Shown here one piece after another: positions 33,435 to 35,212 of a stretch of DNA of 35,212 nt. Source of the stretch: Gemmatimonadota bacterium. GTDB lineage: Bacteria > Gemmatimonadota > Gemmatimonadetes > Gemmatimonadales > Gemmatimonadaceae. The notes beneath the pieces are model-generated. The model saw nothing but the letters and a program-made list of their open reading frames with translations, did no database searches and had not been told where the DNA came from. The translations under genes and the position numbers were made by a program. Position 1 is the stretch's first letter. Each line of letters begins with the position of its first letter. The stretch spans positions 1-35,212 of the forward strand of contig CANHJV010000021.1 of assembly GCA_947461225.1 (NCBI GenBank). Direction: 5' to 3'.

Positions 33435-34727
33435 ATGTCCACCGCTCCAGATTCAGCCCGCACGCCCCGCCGCCATCCGCTGAGATCGCAGGCCGTTCAG
33501 GTCACGCTCGGTCTCCTGCTTGGTCTCGCGCTCGGTATGTGGCTCTCGCAGGACTCGTCGCCCTCCGCGTTCACGCGCGGCCTCATCGGCGTCCTTGACG
33601 TCGTTGGCACCGCGTGGATCAACGCCGTGCGCATGACGGTCATTCCGCTGGTTGTGCCGCTGCTGATCGTTGGCGTCGCGGGCGGCGGTGATACCAGCAT
33701 GACCGGTCGCGTGGGCGCGAAGGCCTTCGCGTGGATGCTGGGGCTGTCCATCGCCTGCGCCATCTTCTCCGCGGTCGTGTCGCCACCGTGGTTTGACACG
33801 CTGGTGCTCGACCCCGAGGCCACCGCGCGGCTGCGCGCCACCGCCTCGCTCGACATCCCCGCCGCCGACGCGCTGTCACTGCGCACGTGGATTCTGGGGC
33901 TCATCCCCCTCAATCCCATCAAGGCCGCCGCCGACGGCACCCTGCTGCCCGTGGTGTTGTTCACGTTGCTGTACGCGTTTGCGCTCGGGCAGGTGGCTGC
34001 CGGCCCGCGCGCGGCCCAGCTGGCGTTCTTCCGCGGGATGGCCGATACGATGCTGGTCGTGGTGCGCTGGATGCTGGCCATCGCCCCGGTCGGAATTCTG
34101 GCGCTCGCCACCGTGCTCGGCCAAAAGCTCGGCACCTCGGCGCTCAGTGCGATCGGCTTCTACATCATGGTACTGATCGTGCTCCACTTGGTGGCCACGG
34201 CGGCGCTGTACGGCGTCATGGGTATCACGCGCCGCGTGCCCCTCCGCGACTTCGCGCGCGCGCTCATCCCGTCGCAAGTGGTCGGCATGGGCACGCGCAG
34301 TTCACTCGCGTCGCTGCCGGCCATGGTGAAAGGCGCAACCGATGTGCTGCACCTGCCGGCCACCGCCACCGGCTTCGTGCTGCCGCTCTGTGCGTCGGTA
34401 TTCAAGCTCACCAGCGCGATCTACTGGGTGGTGGGCGCGCTGTTCGTGGCCAAGCTGTATGGCATCGACCTGCCGGTGTCGAGCATCGCGCTGGTCGCCG
34501 CGAGCAGCGTGGTACTGAACTTCAGCACCCCCGGCATCCCCAGCGGCGGCATGCTGTTGCAGGTGCCGCTCTACACCAGCATTGGCCTCCCGGTGGAAGG
34601 GATCGGCATCATGATCGCGCTCGACACGCTCCCCGACATGTTCAAGACGCTGCTGAACGTCACTGCCGACATGCTCGTGGCCGTGATGACGGTGCCGGCG
34701 GGAGAGCTTGCGGCGAGGGTGGAGTAA
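33435..34727 (+). CDS. DAACS/SDF-family dicarboxylate/amino-acid:cation symporter, divergent
   Basis: This 430-residue membrane transporter of the glutamate transporter fold has a first helix VTLGLLLGLALGMWL, MTVIPLVVPLLIVGVA (about 67-82), the hairpin-1 motif TRSSLASLP (287-295), hairpin 2 FSTPGIPSGGMLL and the TM8 motif DMFKTLLNVTAD (401-412). Against archaeal GltPh, the TM8 Asp, Thr, Asn and Asp are kept but Arg397 is Lys404. The TM7 NMDGT motif is replaced by FKLTS (323-327), removing two known cation-site residues. The substrate and coupling ion are therefore uncertain. The start is ATG 33435; a short hairpin (tgcgcgc/gcgcgca) overlaps the ATG. Confidence 0.88.
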   Translation: MSTAPDSARTPRRHPLRSQAVQVTLGLLLGLALGMWLSQDSSPSAFTRGLIGVLDVVGTAWINAVRMTVIPLVVPLLIVGVAGGGDTSMTGRVGAKAFAWMLGLSIACAIFSAVVSPPWFDTLVLDPEATARLRATASLDIPAADALSLRTWILGLIPLNPIKAAADGTLLPVVLFTLLYAFALGQVAAGPRAAQLAFFRGMADTMLVVVRWMLAIAPVGILALATVLGQKLGTSALSAIGFYIMVLIVLHLVATAALYGVMGITRRVPLRDFARALIPSQVVGMGTRSSLASLPAMVKGATDVLHLPATATGFVLPLCASVFKLTSAIYWVVGALFVAKLYGIDLPVSSIALVAASSVVLNFSTPGIPSGGMLLQVPLYTSIGLPVEGIGIMIALDTLPDMFKTLLNVTADMLVAVMTVPAGELAARVE

Positions 34728-34740
34728 GCCTGTCAGACGG

Positions 34741-34845
34741 TTGAACAGTTCACGCAGAGTACGCAGTGGGTCAGAGGTCGCAGAGAACAAACGTGCATTT
34801 CTCTGCGTACCCTGCGCTCTCTGCATCTCTGCGTGATTCGTTCAA
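34741..34845. repeat. 105-base palindromic repeat built from CTCTGCG units
   Basis: The region is a long imperfect inverted repeat. The outer arm ttgaac pairs with gttcaa, then cacgcagag with ctctgcgtg, and an inner cgcagagaa pairs with ttctctgcg around an 11-base loop. Variants of tctctgcgt occur several times in the right arm. It lies between the convergent symporter gene and mnmA and contains no reading frame. It resembles the short CTCTGCG-type intergenic repeats seen in various genomes, and may also serve as a transcription terminator. Confidence 0.7.
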
Positions 34846-34873
34846 CGATCTCGCCGAAGCACGAATCACCAGC

Positions 34874-35212
34874 CTACGCCGCCAAGATCGGCAGGCGTCG
34901 ACTCGGTGCCGTGCGCATGCCGCGTTCGATCACGCCGCCGCCGAGCACGATGTCGCCGTCGTAGATCACCAGCGACTGCCCCGGCGAAATCGCCTGCACC
35001 GGTTCGTCGAGCGCGAGTTCGATCGCGTCGCCCGACATCCGCACGATCGTGGCCGGCGCGGCCGCGGCGCGATTGCGCACCTGCACCTGCACCTGCGCGC
35101 CCACCACCGGTGGCTCCACCAGCCAGTTGAGTTCACGGGCTTCCAGCCCGCGCCCCAGCAGCGCCTCGCGCGGGCCGATCACCACCGCGCGTTCGCCCGG
35201 CACGATCTCCAC
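34874..35212 (-). CDS. mnmA: tRNA-specific 2-thiouridylase MnmA, C-terminal part (5' end outside window)
   Basis: This is the last 112 residues of MnmA; the frame is open to the right edge. Visible features are GPREALLGRGLEARELNWL and the diagnostic AISPGQSLVIYDGDIVLGGGVIERG near the C-terminus, which belong to the beta-barrel domain. MnmA thiolates uridine 34 of Lys, Glu and Gln tRNAs using sulphur delivered by a cysteine desulfurase. The catalytic Cys and the PP-loop lie outside the window. The 146-base gap to the convergent symporter gene is filled mostly by the palindromic repeat. Confidence 0.92.
   Translation of the reverse strand: MEIVPGERAVVIGPREALLGRGLEARELNWLVEPPVVGAQVQVQVRNRAAAAPATIVRMSGDAIELALDEPVQAISPGQSLVIYDGDIVLGGGVIERGMRTAPSRRLPILAA

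Noticed and set aside
33408-33435. Hairpin tgcgcgc/gcgcgca at the symporter start as a translational switch
   Set aside because: A 7-bp GC stem is expected by chance in such GC-rich sequence, and nothing else suggests regulation.

Overview
This 35.2 kb window is a gene-dense, high-GC bacterial chromosome segment. The coding strands have strongly GC-biased third positions, and the organism is clearly Gram-negative: there is a secretin-based type II secretion operon, a lipobox lipoprotein and Tat- and Sec-exported proteins. The combination of paired Tat-exported DUF1501/DUF1800 proteins, a Myxococcus/Thermus-type MglA-MglB pair beside dnaX-ybaB-recR, many four-base start/stop overlaps and frequent GTG/TTG starts suggests a member of Gemmatimonadota or a close relative. 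This is inference; no rRNA or other phylogenetic marker is present. There is no phage, insertion sequence, CRISPR array or tRNA, and no gene-free gap longer than about 230 bases.

Left third (1-15,370). The 3' end of an M28-family exported metallopeptidase runs rightwards into a bidirectional hairpin terminator. Everything from there to 15,370 is on the minus strand. In transcription order it reads: an S41-like lipoprotein, a secreted LolA-like protein, a compact type II secretion operon (gspH-I-J-K-L-M-C-D-E-F, nearly every junction a 1-4 base overlap, no gspG, gspN or gspO), then the DUF1800-DUF1501 pair with its own likely promoter.

Middle (15,562-24,710, plus strand). A carbon-metabolism block encodes transaldolase, pyruvate kinase, a PhnP-like metallo-hydrolase, glucose-6-phosphate isomerase and a long class II aldolase. 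It is followed by a YtxH-like protein, a YihY/BrkB-type membrane protein (apparently with a CTG start) and a low-specificity threonine aldolase.

Right third. A small bacterial SRP RNA gene (ffs), which no open reading frame reveals, lies on the minus strand between the threonine aldolase and dnaX. It has its own T-tract terminator and is divergent from dnaX. dnaX-ybaB-recR (replication clamp loader and recombination repair) leads into an MglB-like roadblock protein and an MglA-like GTPase, then pgsA, cinA, grpE, dnaJ, a small exported protein of unknown function and a divergent DAACS-family transporter. The window closes with a 105-base palindromic repeat between convergent genes and the 3' end of mnmA on the minus strand.

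The points most worth a second look are the ffs gene with its non-canonical apical loop and three-segment terminator, the apparently leaderless GspI pseudopilin in a gspG-less operon, the DAACS transporter that has lost the NMDGT motif, the MglA homologue with about 30 extra residues, and the S41-like protein whose catalytic lysine position is glutamine.
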